Of a stretch of DNA of 15,922 nucleotides, positions 1 to 10,574 are shown piece after piece (the stretch's first letter is position 1; every line of letters begins with the position of its first letter). Position numbers and translations under genes: made by a program. The notes beneath the pieces are model-generated. The model made no database searches and had not been told where the DNA came from. It worked only from the letters and a program-made list of their open reading frames with translations. The stretch comes from Cochliopodium minus (taxonomy: Eukaryota > Discosea > Himatismenida > Cochliopodiidae), in assembly GCA_024220525.1 (NCBI GenBank), contig JAMYWO010000008.1, positions 318,491 to 334,412 on the forward strand, written 5' to 3'.

Positions 1-272
1 TATCAGAATATTTATAAAAAAGAGTTATCCAAATTAAACAAATTCCTTTGATAATTTGATAAATTGATTTTTTTGCTTGATAATTTTGAATTTAACTTTA
101 ATTCTCAAAAATTTCAAAATATTCACAATAAATTTGAATAAAACTTACCAAACATTAGAATTAATTATTTTTCAAATTTATACCTTCATTATAAAACAGA
201 CATTTTACTTCATCCCTTCTGAATCTGTTGATATTCTTACCTAATATTTTTATTTTAAAAAAACCCTCATAG
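1..272 (+). other. Presumed 3' part of a PDHB intron
   Basis: This stretch ends in AG at 271-272, directly before a PDHB exon that begins in mid-codon, so it is read as intron. No translation of it resembles the missing N-terminal part of E1 beta. At 272 nt or more it is the longest intron in this gene. Bases about 165-250 are slightly richer in G/C and open in one minus-strand frame that continues as antisense of the exon; I see no recognisable product there. Confidence 0.5.
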
Positions 273-1545
273 GATTTGCTGGTATTGGTGTAGGTGCTGC
301 TATGGGAGGAACCATTCCAATCATTGAATTTATGACTTTCAATTTTGCGATGCAAGCAATCGATCACATCGTAAACTCCGCTGCAAAGGGAAGATACATG
401 TCTGGTGGTGAATTGAGCTGCAACATTGTATTCAGAGGACCTAATGGACCTCCAACTGCGTAAAAAATTTTTAAGAATCAATCTTTTCCCTTTTAAATTT
501 TAATTCTTCTTTATCTAATAGTGTAGGAGCTCAACACAGTCAATGTTTTGCAGCATGGTAATTCTTTATCTTTCTATTTTTTTTATCATATCCTATCTTT
601 ATTGCTTCCTTTTATATATTTAATCATTTTAAAAAATATATTTCATTCTCCTTTCATTCAGATTAAATTTTATATTAATTTAAATTATAATCAAACATTT
701 TCAGATTCTCTTTTTTTATTAATTTTTCATTAAGATCTTATCGCTTTGATACATTTTTAATTCTTTTTTTTTTGTTACGAAAGGTATGGATCTATTCCGG
801 GATTGAAAGTTGTTGCAGGTTGGTCAGGAGAAGATATGAAAGGTCTCATGAAAGTAAATCAATTTTTTTTTTTAATTATATATATTTATTTTTTTTATTT
901 TTATTTTTGTTTTGTCTCTTTAAATTTTTTTATTATTTTATTTTTTTAATTTTCAATTTTTTAATAAAAAAAGTCCGCAATTAGAGATCCTAATCCCGTA
1001 GTATTCCTCGAAAACGAAATTCTTTATGGTACCCCTACAAAACTTAGTGTAGAAGCACAAAGCAAAGACTTCCTTGTTCCTATTGGTAAAGCTAAAATTG
1101 AGCGCGAAGGTAAAGATATCACTATTGTCACCTTCTCTCGCCAAGTAGGTGTTGCTCTCCTTGCTGCAGAGGCTTTGCAAAAGGAAGGTATCAGTGCTGA
1201 GGTAATCAACTTGAGAACTATCAGACCTTTGGATGTTGAGACCATCATCAACTCTGTTAGAAAGACAAATCGTATTGTTACTGTTGAAGAAGGTAAAAAA
1301 AATTTATTTTTTTATTTTTAATTTATTTTTAATTTATTTTTCAAAAAGGTTATCCTCAATTTGGTGTTGGTTCTGAAATTGCAGCAGTCATTATGGAGAA
1401 CGGGTTTGATCTTTTAGATGCTCCTCTTGAACGTATCACTGGTGCTGATGTTCCTATGCCTTATGCTAAGAACTTGGAAGACTCTGCTATGGTTCAACCT
1501 CAAAACATTATCAATGCTGCAAAGAGAGTTCTTTATCACAAATAA
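273..1545 (+). CDS. PDHB: Pyruvate dehydrogenase E1 component subunit beta, 3' part (mitochondrial)
   Basis: E1 beta pairs with E1 alpha in the thiamine-diphosphate-dependent decarboxylation of pyruvate by the mitochondrial pyruvate dehydrogenase complex. Exons: 273-459, 522-557, 784-853, 974-1292, 1349-1545, all joined by GT-AG introns with the frame kept; TAA stop at 1543-1545. The 268 visible residues follow the family in order: [33 protein letters not shown], the active-site-region stretch [51 protein letters not shown] and the C-terminal [15 protein letters not shown]. The first codon is split (one base lies in an upstream exon). Roughly the first 90 residues, including any transit peptide, lie outside the window. 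The gene converges with the coiled-coil gene, whose stop is 143 bp away. Identity is secure; mitochondrial location is inferred from the family. Confidence 0.95.
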
Positions 1546-1688
1546 AATAAAACAAGAATTGAAAACTTTTTTTTTTGAATAAAAATTAAATTATAAAATA
1601 TTTTTTAATTTATTTTTTATTTTTTATTTTTTCTATTTTAAACAAACATTATTTTTAAACAGCAAAAAAAAAAAACTTTTTTTTCCTA

Positions 1689-3457
1689 TCATTTCTTAAA
1701 CTTTTTCATTTGACCCTCAATGAAACGAACAATACCATCACCAGAAGAAAGTTTTCTCTTTTCCTTTTTCTCCTTTTTGGTACTCTTTTCACTTTCAAGA
1801 TGCTCCAAATAATTTAAATAGGGAAGAGTCTCAGACTCTGGAATTTCATCGTTTTTGTCAATAACTCTGTTCTTTAAATCGACAATGCTATGGTGGAAGT
1901 AGTCAAGGTCGCTCCTAAGTTGCAAAACATCTCCGTAGACGTTGCGGAGTCTGCGTTCTTGGTCCTCCCTGTGTTCATCGAAGTTGTTTTGGTAGGATTG
2001 AAAAGAAACCACCGATTTTTGTACTTCGACATAAAAATCTTTATGAGGAAATAAGACAATTATTGTGAAAAAAAAATAATTTTAACAAAGATTTAAAAAA
2101 AATTTTGAAAATAAAAATAAAAATAGATTACCTTTTATAGTAGGAGTTTTGCTCATTATGGGCAAAGTCTGAGATCTACTGATACGATTAGGTACTTTGG
2201 GTGAAGAAAACCTTTTCATTTGCAACAAAGAATGAGCAGAAGGATAGACCTCCTCTGTCTCATCGTCAGAGTCTTCTTTCTGCGAAGAAGAACGAGGTTC
2301 GTTCTTAAAGTTTTTCTCGATGAAAACTTCCAAGTTGGATTGAGTGTTGGAAAGGTTTTCTTGGGAAAGTGCTAGGAGATTGCGCGCAGAGTTTCTTGAG
2401 AAGATTTCTACTCTTAGCTCGTCCATTATTCTCTTTCTTATATTTTCTGGCAATTTTGGTAATGTCTGGAGAAAAAAAGAGATGATAGATTATTAATTTC
2501 GGGAATGGGCTTAGTAAATGAAATGATTATTTTCATTGATTGAATCAAAATATTTTTTAATGATTATCAATTTTAATATTTTTTTAATCTAATTAATAAT
2601 TAATTATCTTTGTGATATTTGTTCACATATTGTATTTGACCTCTTTTTATTAAAATCAGAAAAAAAAAAATGATAGTAAATAAAATATAAATTTTTTCTT
2701 TTTTTTTCTTTAAAAATTATTTATAAGAATATATTTGAAGAAATAAAGAGATGGATAAATTGATTGATCTTTTTTTGAATACTTTGTTATATATATGAAT
2801 AATTCAAAGAAAATATAAATTAAATTTATCAATAAAAATATATTTTTTTTTTTCTCTTACAGATCCTCTTAAAAAACTTTCTTCGAATGATATTTTTCTA
2901 ATGAGATAATTTGAAGAATCTTCATTGTTTATTTGATGATTTGGAAACTGCGTACATAGAATTTTGTAGATGATGAGCTTTGACATTGTTTCAGAGAATT
3001 TATTGTTAATGTTCAATTCGCCAATGGATTTGAGCTGTTTCAATATTTCCTCTTTATTTATCCCTCTTAACAATTCCTTCTGTCTTTTCTCAACCCCAAG
3101 AGAATATATATTAATCAATGAATGTGATTTTTGTAATATTTGTTGTTTATTTATTTCCTCTTCTATATTTCTATCTTTTTTTCTAATTGGTGCAAAATTC
3201 AACCATATCCACTGCAAAATAAAGTATTGAAGTAAAATTTAAAAGTATTTATTTTATTTTTGACAATAATAGGTTTTATATTTTTATATTTCAAATGATT
3301 TAAGGAACATATTTTTTTTCATTTTTACTTTCCATGAGAATTCAAGTGATTTTGTAAATGAGAATTTTTTAACTTGTGTATTTTTTTCTCCAAATTCATC
3401 GTCTTTATCAAATTTGGGTGATAATTTCTTTGTTTCAGAAGAATTAATCTCGATCAT
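1689..3457 (-). CDS. Unrecognised coiled-coil protein, 387 residues, four exons
   Basis: Exons on the minus strand: 3457-3329, 3211-2861, 2465-2132, 2038-1689. Donors are gtaaaa, gtaaga and gtaatc; all acceptors are AG. Codon phases agree at every junction (0, 0, 1), which supports one gene rather than several small ORFs. The start is ATG at 3457 in A/T-rich leader; the stop is TAA at 1691-1689. Residues 44-60 (WIWLNFAPIRKKDRN) are followed by a charged helical region. Around residues 215-225 there is a serine/acid patch (EDSDDETEE), then a Ser/Pro-rich linker. Residues about 275-350 form a likely coiled coil, and the C-terminus is lysine-rich (KKEKKEKRK near 359-367, possibly a nuclear signal). 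There is no signal peptide or membrane segment. I do not recognise the family. Its start is 194 bp downstream of the APC5 stop on the same strand. The weakest point is the 395-nt second intron; without it the second exon would stop at 2804. Confidence 0.75.
2466..2860 (-). other. 395-nt intron of the coiled-coil gene
   Basis: The intron runs from gtaaga (2860 downward) to a T-rich tract ending ctccag at 2466. It joins two phase-0 exons. Apart from A/T homopolymer runs I see no coding or RNA feature in it. If it is not spliced, the upstream ORF continues only to a stop at 2804. Confidence 0.6.
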
Positions 3458-3651
3458 ATTTTTTATATTTTTTTTATATTTTATATTTTATAAATGGAAA
3501 ATATTTTTAGAAATAATTCCTTTTTTTGAACGAAATATAAATAAAAAAAATTTAAAATTCCTTAAATTAATTCTTTGAAACAATTGGTACAAATAATAGA
3601 AATTGAGAAAGAATATTCAAAAATTGAATTTATTATATATTTTTATATAAA

Positions 3652-6600
3652 TTAAAAAGAAATAATTTCAAATTGTCTCAGATAATCTTCTTTGCTATTT
3701 AAGAAAGTGAGATTGTCTATTTCGTTTGAGTTTTCTTCTGCTTTTTTTGAAATTTGGTTAAATTTTTTGGCAAAATCATTTCTTTGAGAAATATTTCCTA
3801 GTTTGTGATAAATAATACTTTTCAAATAAAAAATGGATTTGATCCATTCCAAATCTTCTATTTTCTCAAAACCAGAAAGAGCTTCATTTAAATACAAAAG
3901 GGAATCTAAGTTTGTTTTAGAGTTTAAATGAATTTATAATTAGTTTTTATTTTTTTTTACCTTCGATATCATCCTTTATTTCTTGATTTATTTCGTTCGA
4001 CTGGTTTTGTGGTAAAAAAGACAAAGCAACGAGATAATTGCAGTATGAACTTTGGACAATGTTAGAGTGTTTTCTGACACGATAAATAAGATCAATCATT
4101 TCATTTCTGACCACCTCAACAGAGGAGGGATCGGGTTGGAGTTTGAATTTGACAAAAAACAACAAAAGATTAGAATAATACAAAAGTTTGTGATATTTCT
4201 TCTTTTCGCAAAGACTGACAGCGATCAACAAATGAGGGAGGGCACTAACAAAGTTGGATTGATCAATGTAAATTTTGGAAAGTTCCAAAAGAAAAGTGAT
4301 TTTGAGAAGAAGATTCTCAGAATTTTCGTTGCAAGCCAGGATCAAAGAATTCAAAATGTTGGCTGCTTGGGAATAATTTTTTTTCTTAATGTCAAAAAGA
4401 GCATGGTAATACTGAGAATTCAAATATTTGGGTGTGTAAAGACGTTTTTGCTGAGAAGAATCACTAAAAGAAGAACACAAAAGTTTGGAGTCCACAGAAG
4501 ATAAATAATCCATCTGATCTAGATAAGACTTTGAAGCATTAAACAAGGATTTGTGCAAAGAAACATGGAAAAGGATCTCTAAAGTGGAATAAACAAAATT
4601 GTCTTCATTCATGATTAACAAATAAGGGAATTCATCCAACAAAGAGACCATGATAGCAAAAGAATCTTTGTGATTTCCTTCTTCAAATTTTTGTTGAGAC
4701 AAGTTACAATGTGAAATGATTTTTTCTTGTAAGGTGCTTGTAGAATTGACGGCGGAAATAAAATCAGACTCTTGTTGTAGTTGTACGGAAACCTCTGAGA
4801 ATGTTTTGGCGAGATCGCTGTTTCCCCACATCTTCCAACAGTTGTTCAAGGTGATGAAGTGCAGGTTGGAGAAACTTTCAAAGTTTGGATCGAACTCGTC
4901 ATTTTCGTTGAGGACGGAGCTTCCGATAATAGGCTTAGATGTGTTGCTCATAAGTTTATTGTTGCTAAATACAGACATTACTTTGTGTGGAGAATATCCT
5001 AAATAAATTTGTTTGTTTTTCATTATTTTTTATTTTCTATTTTTTTATTTTATTTTTTATTCTATTATTATTATTTTTTTTAAATTTATTTTATATTTTA
5101 TATTTTTATTTTTTTATTTTATTATTTTTAATTTAATTTATTTTTATTTTTTATTCTTATTTATATTTAATTTTGATATTATATTTGTTATTTATTTTAT
5201 TTATTTTTCATATTTTTTATCTTATTTTCATTTTATTTTTTTTAATTTTAAAATATTTTTTAACCTGTGGAAAGTAGAAACTTTTGTAATTCCATGGAAG
5301 CCATGAGAGAAAGATGAGAAAGGTTGAGTTGGTTAGCTTTCTTGATGACATTATGGATCAAATCCACATAAGTATGCTCCCCAACAACAGACAAATTGTA
5401 CTCGATCTTGGTCAGCCAAAACAAAGCGAAACTAAAGCAAACTTCGTTCATATTTTCTTGACAAATTTTGATGCATTGTTTCGCATTCTGTCTCGCCTCT
5501 GTGAAATTTCCAAATTTAAATTGTAAAGCGGCCAAGTCGAGTAGGCAGTAGGGAAGGAGGATGCCTTCTTTGAGTTCTTGCTCTTTGTTGTTTTTGAAGT
5601 TCAGGGCGAGCACTTCGAGTTGTTCCCTCAGTTTCTGGTTTTTGAGCTCGTTGGAGAGAAGTTTGTAGTCGTAGTATCTGTGAAGGTATTCCACTGAAAG
5701 AAAATAGTCTCCTTGATAAACTGCATTTAAATACTACCAAAAAAAAAAAATAACATTAAAGTGTAAGTGAATATTAAAAATGTTTATTTAATCCATTTTA
5801 ATTCATTAAAACTCTTTTTTTTTTTTTTTTTTAAATGAAGATTAAGTATCAATTATTTTTGGTATTATAAGATTTTAAACTTTTTGTGTTTAGGTTGTGA
5901 CCAATAGGTAAATATTTTTTTTTTTCAATAAATTATAAAAAGTCTTTAATTTTTAATTTATTTTTAATTTTAAATAATTAACTCAATATTTTGACAATTA
6001 TTTATTGTCAAAATAAAAGTAAATATAGTTTCTTAAAGATGGTTTTGGTTAATGATGAAATTAGTAACAAAGCTAACTGAAGATAGCATTATATCACAAA
6101 TTAAATATTTATTTGAATTCTTTTAAATGTTACCTTAAGGTAGTAAAGTAAAGGATCATTTGTTCCTGTGAATTCTATTTTGTTGAGCTCTTCTTCTATT
6201 TGCTGTGGACTGATCTTCCCGACATACTCCTGGAACTGCTCCAACTTGGTGGTAAGCAAGATGGAGGTTTGCGCTTCAGAAATGAAGATCTCCTTCTCCT
6301 CAATCATCTCCTCTATTACATCTTCTTCTTCTTTTTCTGTGAGATATTCCCTTATCATATCGAAGAGATTAATTAAATCATTGAAATTCAAATCGTTGAA
6401 TGTTATGAGCATTCTTTCTATGTAGGATGTTATTGGGCTTGATGGATTCAGATTGCTGTTATTTATCTTGCCTTCTTTCATTTTGTTCTCTTCCAGATTT
6501 ATCAGCTCATTCAATGCCAATTCTATGTCGTGAAGATCGTTTATATCTTGGAGGTTGTTCCATTCTTCAGTTAATAATGTTATTATTTTTTTGGCGCCTT

Positions 6601-6879
6601 TTTTTCTTTTGAAACTGTTTATTTCATCTTTCAATTTATCGAATGATGGTTCCACATGATTGAGGATATTCTATTTTATTTCATTTATATTGAGTATCCA
6701 GTGATTTTTATTCAAATTATTAAAATGAATACCTTGATTTCACTGAATAAAAAAACCAAAAGTTCTGCATTTGTTCCTATATTTAAGCTTTGGAAAGTAT
6801 ATATCTTTATCAAATAGATGATGGATATTTTATGAGGTGTTATTTGAAAGATGGTGTGATTATTTTTAATTGTTTCCAT
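3652..6879 (-). CDS. ANAPC5: Anaphase-promoting complex subunit 5 (APC5)
   Basis: APC5 is a TPR-repeat scaffold of the platform of the anaphase-promoting complex/cyclosome, the ubiquitin ligase that drives mitotic exit. Exons on the minus strand: 6879-6733, 6670-6134, 5733-5265, 4998-3961, 3905-3652, with phases matching at each junction. The product is 814 residues, a little longer than human APC5 (about 755). Recognisable points in order: an N-terminal helical part (TPHKISIIYLI, residues 14-24); an acidic insert around 155-180; YLNAVYQGDYF at 229; the diagnostic TPR core LLDLAALQFKFGNFTEARQNA around residues 290-310; GYSPHKVM at 385; CWKMWGNSDLA, matching the WRLYG-type motif; and a C-terminal TPR, YLNEALSGFEKI then KLGNISQRNDFAKKFNQI. 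The start is the ATG opening the first exon, after an A-rich leader. It diverges from the Deg gene. No exon appears to be missing relative to human APC5. Confidence 0.93.
5734..6133 (-). other. 400-nt intron of APC5 with a perfect inverted repeat
   Basis: The intron lies between gtaaca (6133 downward) and ag at 5735-5734. The flanking protein (LYYLK, then YLNAVY) aligns seamlessly with the family, so no exon is hidden. It contains a perfect 12-bp inverted repeat, TATTTTGACAAT at 5987-5998 and its complement at 6004-6015, with a 5-nt loop. Bases 6020-6090 are less AT-rich than the rest, without a recognised feature. Confidence 0.7.
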
Positions 6880-7000
6880 TTTTTTTTAATTTGTGGTATA
6901 AAATTTAATCCCAAATCTTCCCATGAGTTGTATTGATGTTATATTTTATGTATCCTTTTTGATCTTTCAGATAATTAATCTTTGAAAATAAAAAAAAATT
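6880..7000. promoter_or_regulatory. Shared divergent upstream region, APC5 / Deg protease
   Basis: Only 121 bp separate the APC5 start codon (minus) from the Deg start codon (plus), so both promoters and both 5' leaders must lie here or overlap the genes. The middle (about 6905-6970) is less homopolymeric than the edges. No TATA box or other element can be named with confidence in such AT-rich DNA. The assignment rests on gene layout. Confidence 0.4.
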
Positions 7001-10000
7001 ATGTCTGATTTAGAAGAAGAAAAGAAAGAAAAAGCAGAAGAAACGATTGTTCAACAAATAGTTGAAAATAATAGCATTCTCAAAATACGCAAATATTTTC
7101 CTTCAATTGTTAAAATCTTTGTATCTTCTGCAAAAGCAAATTATAAGGTATGAATTTGGTTTGAATCCAATCTAATTTTAATCTGAATTTATAATTTAGA
7201 GGCCTTGGCAAACAGGATCTGTAAGTTTTCAAAATGCTCTGTTCTTTTATTCTCTTCTTAAATTTAAAATTCATTTTTAGGTGAGCAATTCAAATGGAAC
7301 AGGATTTATCATCTCATGTAATAATAATCTTTATGTATTGACCAATTCTCATGTGGTGGATAATGTAAGGATCATTTTATTTCAACAAAATAAATTTAAC
7401 TTCTCAAAATATTTATTTGATTGTCCAATTAAAACATATATCAATGTAATTTCTCATTTTAATCAAAATTTTTTGATTAACAGGCAACATCAATCTTGTA
7501 AATAAAAAAAATTCAATTTGAAATTTCTTAACAAAAAAAAAGAAAATAATATTGTTTTGTTTAAAATAATAAAAAAAAAGAGTTTTGTCACATGGATCAA
7601 CCAAAAAATTTCCAGCGAAAGTGGTATGCACAGGATACCAATGTGATTTAGCTTTGTTGGAAATTAACAACCCCAAATTCTTCGAAGGAAAACCTCCTCT
7701 TACCTTTGGAACACTCCCAGGTCTTCAACAAGAAGTATTTTGTGTCGGATTTCCAATGGGAGGACAAAACATTTCTGTAACATCAGGTTAACAATTTTTT
7801 TTTCAAATTTTTTTTTTATTTTTATTTTATTTATTTCAACAAAATTTTTTCATTTTTTATTTCATTTAAATTTTTTTTAATCTTAATTTTAATTTTTAAA
7901 TTTTTTTTTCATTAAAAATTTTTTTAAAATTTTTTTTTTTCTTTCTTGTCAGGTGTTGTTAGTAGAGTTAATGTGAGATCTTATCCTAACAGATATTGGT
8001 CTTTGCTCATAATCCAAATTTCGGCGGCTGTACTACATATTTTATCTATTATTTTTTCATCAATTTTTTTATTATTTTTATTTTTGTAAAAAAAAAAGAT
8101 AAACTCAGGAAATAGCGGAGTAAAAATTTTTACAAAAATAAAAAATAAAAACTTTTAAAATCCTTTTAAAATCCTTTTTTTCTTTTAAAGGGACCTGTGT
8201 TTCAGAATGATTTAGTGGTGGGAGTTGCTTTTTCTCACATATCCAACGCACAAAACATAGGAAACATTATTGTAAAAAAAACATATTTTTTGAATTATTA
8301 ATTGACTTGATTTTAAACTTTTATTTCATTTAAGCCTAATGTAGTTGTAAGAATTTTTTTCAAACAAAAAATTTTTTTTTTTTAAATACAGTATTGAACA
8401 ACACCTAAATTTTTTTTTTTTTAGATTAATCATTTTTTAGAATGTTTTATAAGAAATAAAGACAAAGTGGAATTTTGTGAAATGGGTAAAAATAAAGAAG
8501 ATTTTTAATTTTTTTTTTTGAATTTTTTTATTATTCTGTTTTTTTATTTTGCTGTTTATTTTTTTTATTTTTTTTATTTTTTTATTATAATTTTAATTTA
8601 TTTAAATTTTTTATTCATTTTATTTTTATTTTTTTATTTGAATTAAATATTTTGCAAAGGGATGAACTTCCAAATGATGGAGAATCCAACCATTAGAGAG
8701 TTTTACAAGTTGAAGGAAAACCAGTCTGGAATTTTGATAAATAAAATCGCTCCCCTTTCTCCTTTCTACAATAAGTGCCTAGAAAATGATATTTTAGTAA
8801 AAATAAAAAAATAAAATTTAAATAAATTAATATTAAATTAAAAATAAATTAATAAAATATAAAATATTAAATATGGCCAGTATTAAATAAATAAAAATAA
8901 AAATAAAATTTAAAATAAATTATTATAATAAAACATAAACTAAAAAATAATAAAAAATAAAATAAAATAACGTAGATAAAAATAAAAAAATAAAATAAAT
9001 AAAAATAAAAATAAAAAATAAAATTTTTGAAAGCTTGAAATTGATGGGACTGAAATAGCTGATGACGGTAATTTACATTTCTAATCATTATTCCCATTAT
9101 TATTTATTTTTTTAAAATTCTCTTCAAATCAAAAATAAAGGAACTATTTGTTTGAGACACGATGATAGAGTTTCTTGTTCTCACCTCATTGACTCGAAAT
9201 TCATGGGAGATCCTGTTGAACTAAAAGTATTGAGAAATGGAGAAGAAGTTTTAGTAAAAGAATGTAACTTATTTAATTTTTTAGTTTATTTTATTATTTT
9301 ATTTTATTTTTTGTTTATTATTAAACTATTTATTATTTTTCTTATTTAATTTTTTAGTTTTATTTTATCATTTTATTTTTAATTTTATTTTATTTTATTT
9401 TTTAGTTTATTATTTTTAAACTGTTTATTAAATTATTTTTCTTACTTCATTTTTATTTTTATTTTATTATTTTAGTTTATTTTATTATTTTATTATTTTA
9501 TTTCATTTTTATTTTTATTTTATTATTTTATTATTTAGTTTTTTATTAAACTATTTTATTATTTTTTATTATATTATATTTTTTATTATTTTTAATTTTA
9601 TTCATTAAATTATTTTTTGTCATATTTTATTTCTCTTAGTTAATTTTGTTTTATTTTTATTTTCTTAACATTTTTTATTCATTTTAAAATTTTTATACAA
9701 TTTCTTTTAATTAATTAAAATTTTTTAAATTTTATGATTTTTATTCAATTTAATTTAGATTTTATTTTATTTATTAAAATTCAAAAGGTTTACAACCGAT
9801 ACCCCGGTTAATAACAAGAATAAACAATTTTGACTCTTCTCCCACTTATTTTATCTACGGAGGGATTTTATTCCAACCTGTGTCCATCCCTTTTCTCATT
9901 GACTGGTACAGAAGCGCTTGGAGTGGAAAGTTTTTTTTCATTTATTTTTCTAATTTTTCAATTTATTTTTTTCTTACCAAATTTCAAACAGAAAAAGCTC

Positions 10001-10488
10001 CTGTCTCCATAATGACCAGTTATCATTATGAATACGCAACAGATAAAGATGATCAATGCGTTGTTATTGTAAAAAAATAAAATTTAAAATAATTTTTTTT
10101 TTAATTTTATTTTTTTGTCAAATATTTTTTCAATTTATTTTAATATTTTTTTGTTAAATATTTTTTCAATTTATTTTTTATTTTTATTATTTCTTCTAAA
10201 ATCTTTTTTCTTTTTCTTTAAAAATAGAGTCAAGTTTTAACAAGCGAAATTTCTACTGGCTACCCCTCGGGCAAAGTGATGAAAAGACTCAGCACTTTCA
10301 ACGGGAATGAAATCAGAAACATGAAGCAGTTGATTCATTTGGTGGAAAACTCAAAGGAGGAGTACTCTCTTTTCGTGTTTGGAGAAAAAGAAAAAATCAT
10401 CCTCAAGGTTTCTGATGTCAAAACTCACCAACAAGAAATTTTAAAAACTTATTCCATTCCCACTACTAAATCTTCTGATCTCGTTTAA
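7001..10488 (+). CDS. Deg/HtrA-type serine protease with two PDZ-like domains (DEG9/DEG10-like)
   Basis: This is an ATP-independent trypsin-fold endoprotease of family S1C. The 16 exons are 7001-7147, 7200-7220, 7281-7364, 7484-7497, 7581-7786, 7953-8029, 8099-8119, 8191-8271, 8335-8346, 8425-8485, 8660-8796, 9034-9067, 9141-9263, 9788-9922, 9992-10068 and 10228-10488; the frame is kept throughout and gives 496 residues. The triad is visible: His80 (TNSHVV), Asp111 (CDLALLE), Ser189 (INSGNSGGP). GVVSRV and NIGNIIPNVVINHFL also match plant DEG9/DEG10. A first PDZ-like region spans about 240-340 and a second about 400-485, ending LKTYSIPTTKSSDLV, which closely matches the plant C-terminus. The acidic N-terminus (MSDLEEEKKEK) shows no signal or transit peptide, so a cytosolic or nuclear location is likely. 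The least certain junction is the gtggaa donor after 9922. An AATAAA lies at 10523-10528. Confidence 0.92.
9264..9787 (+). other. 524-nt intron of the Deg gene
   Basis: This is the longest complete intron in the window, gtaact to aaaag. It is made almost entirely of T-rich runs such as repeated TTTTATTATTTTA blocks. The join T plus GT restores a Cys codon, and the flanking protein (LVKE-C-LQPIPRL) matches the family without a gap. I see no nested gene. Confidence 0.8.
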
Positions 10489-10574
10489 AAACTTTAATTT
10501 TATTTGCAACAAACCTTTTAAAAATAAATACCGTAACAAAATAATTAAAAAATAATTTTTTTTTAAAAACTTTT

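Noticed and set aside
161-481. 106-residue open frame on the minus strand at the left edge
   Set aside because: Most of it is antisense to a conserved PDHB exon, and its product resembles nothing known.
4052-4504. 150-residue plus-strand open frame
   Set aside because: It lies wholly opposite the large APC5 exon, whose protein matches the family; it is a shadow frame.
5013-5306. Hydrophobic plus-strand ORF that could be read as a membrane protein
   Set aside because: It is low-complexity translation of a T-rich intron strand, made mostly of Phe, Ile, Leu and Tyr.
6052-6080. Box C-like ATGATGA and box D-like CTGA, suggesting a snoRNA
   Set aside because: The boxes are only 18 nt apart, lie on the strand opposite the host intron, and no terminal stem is visible.
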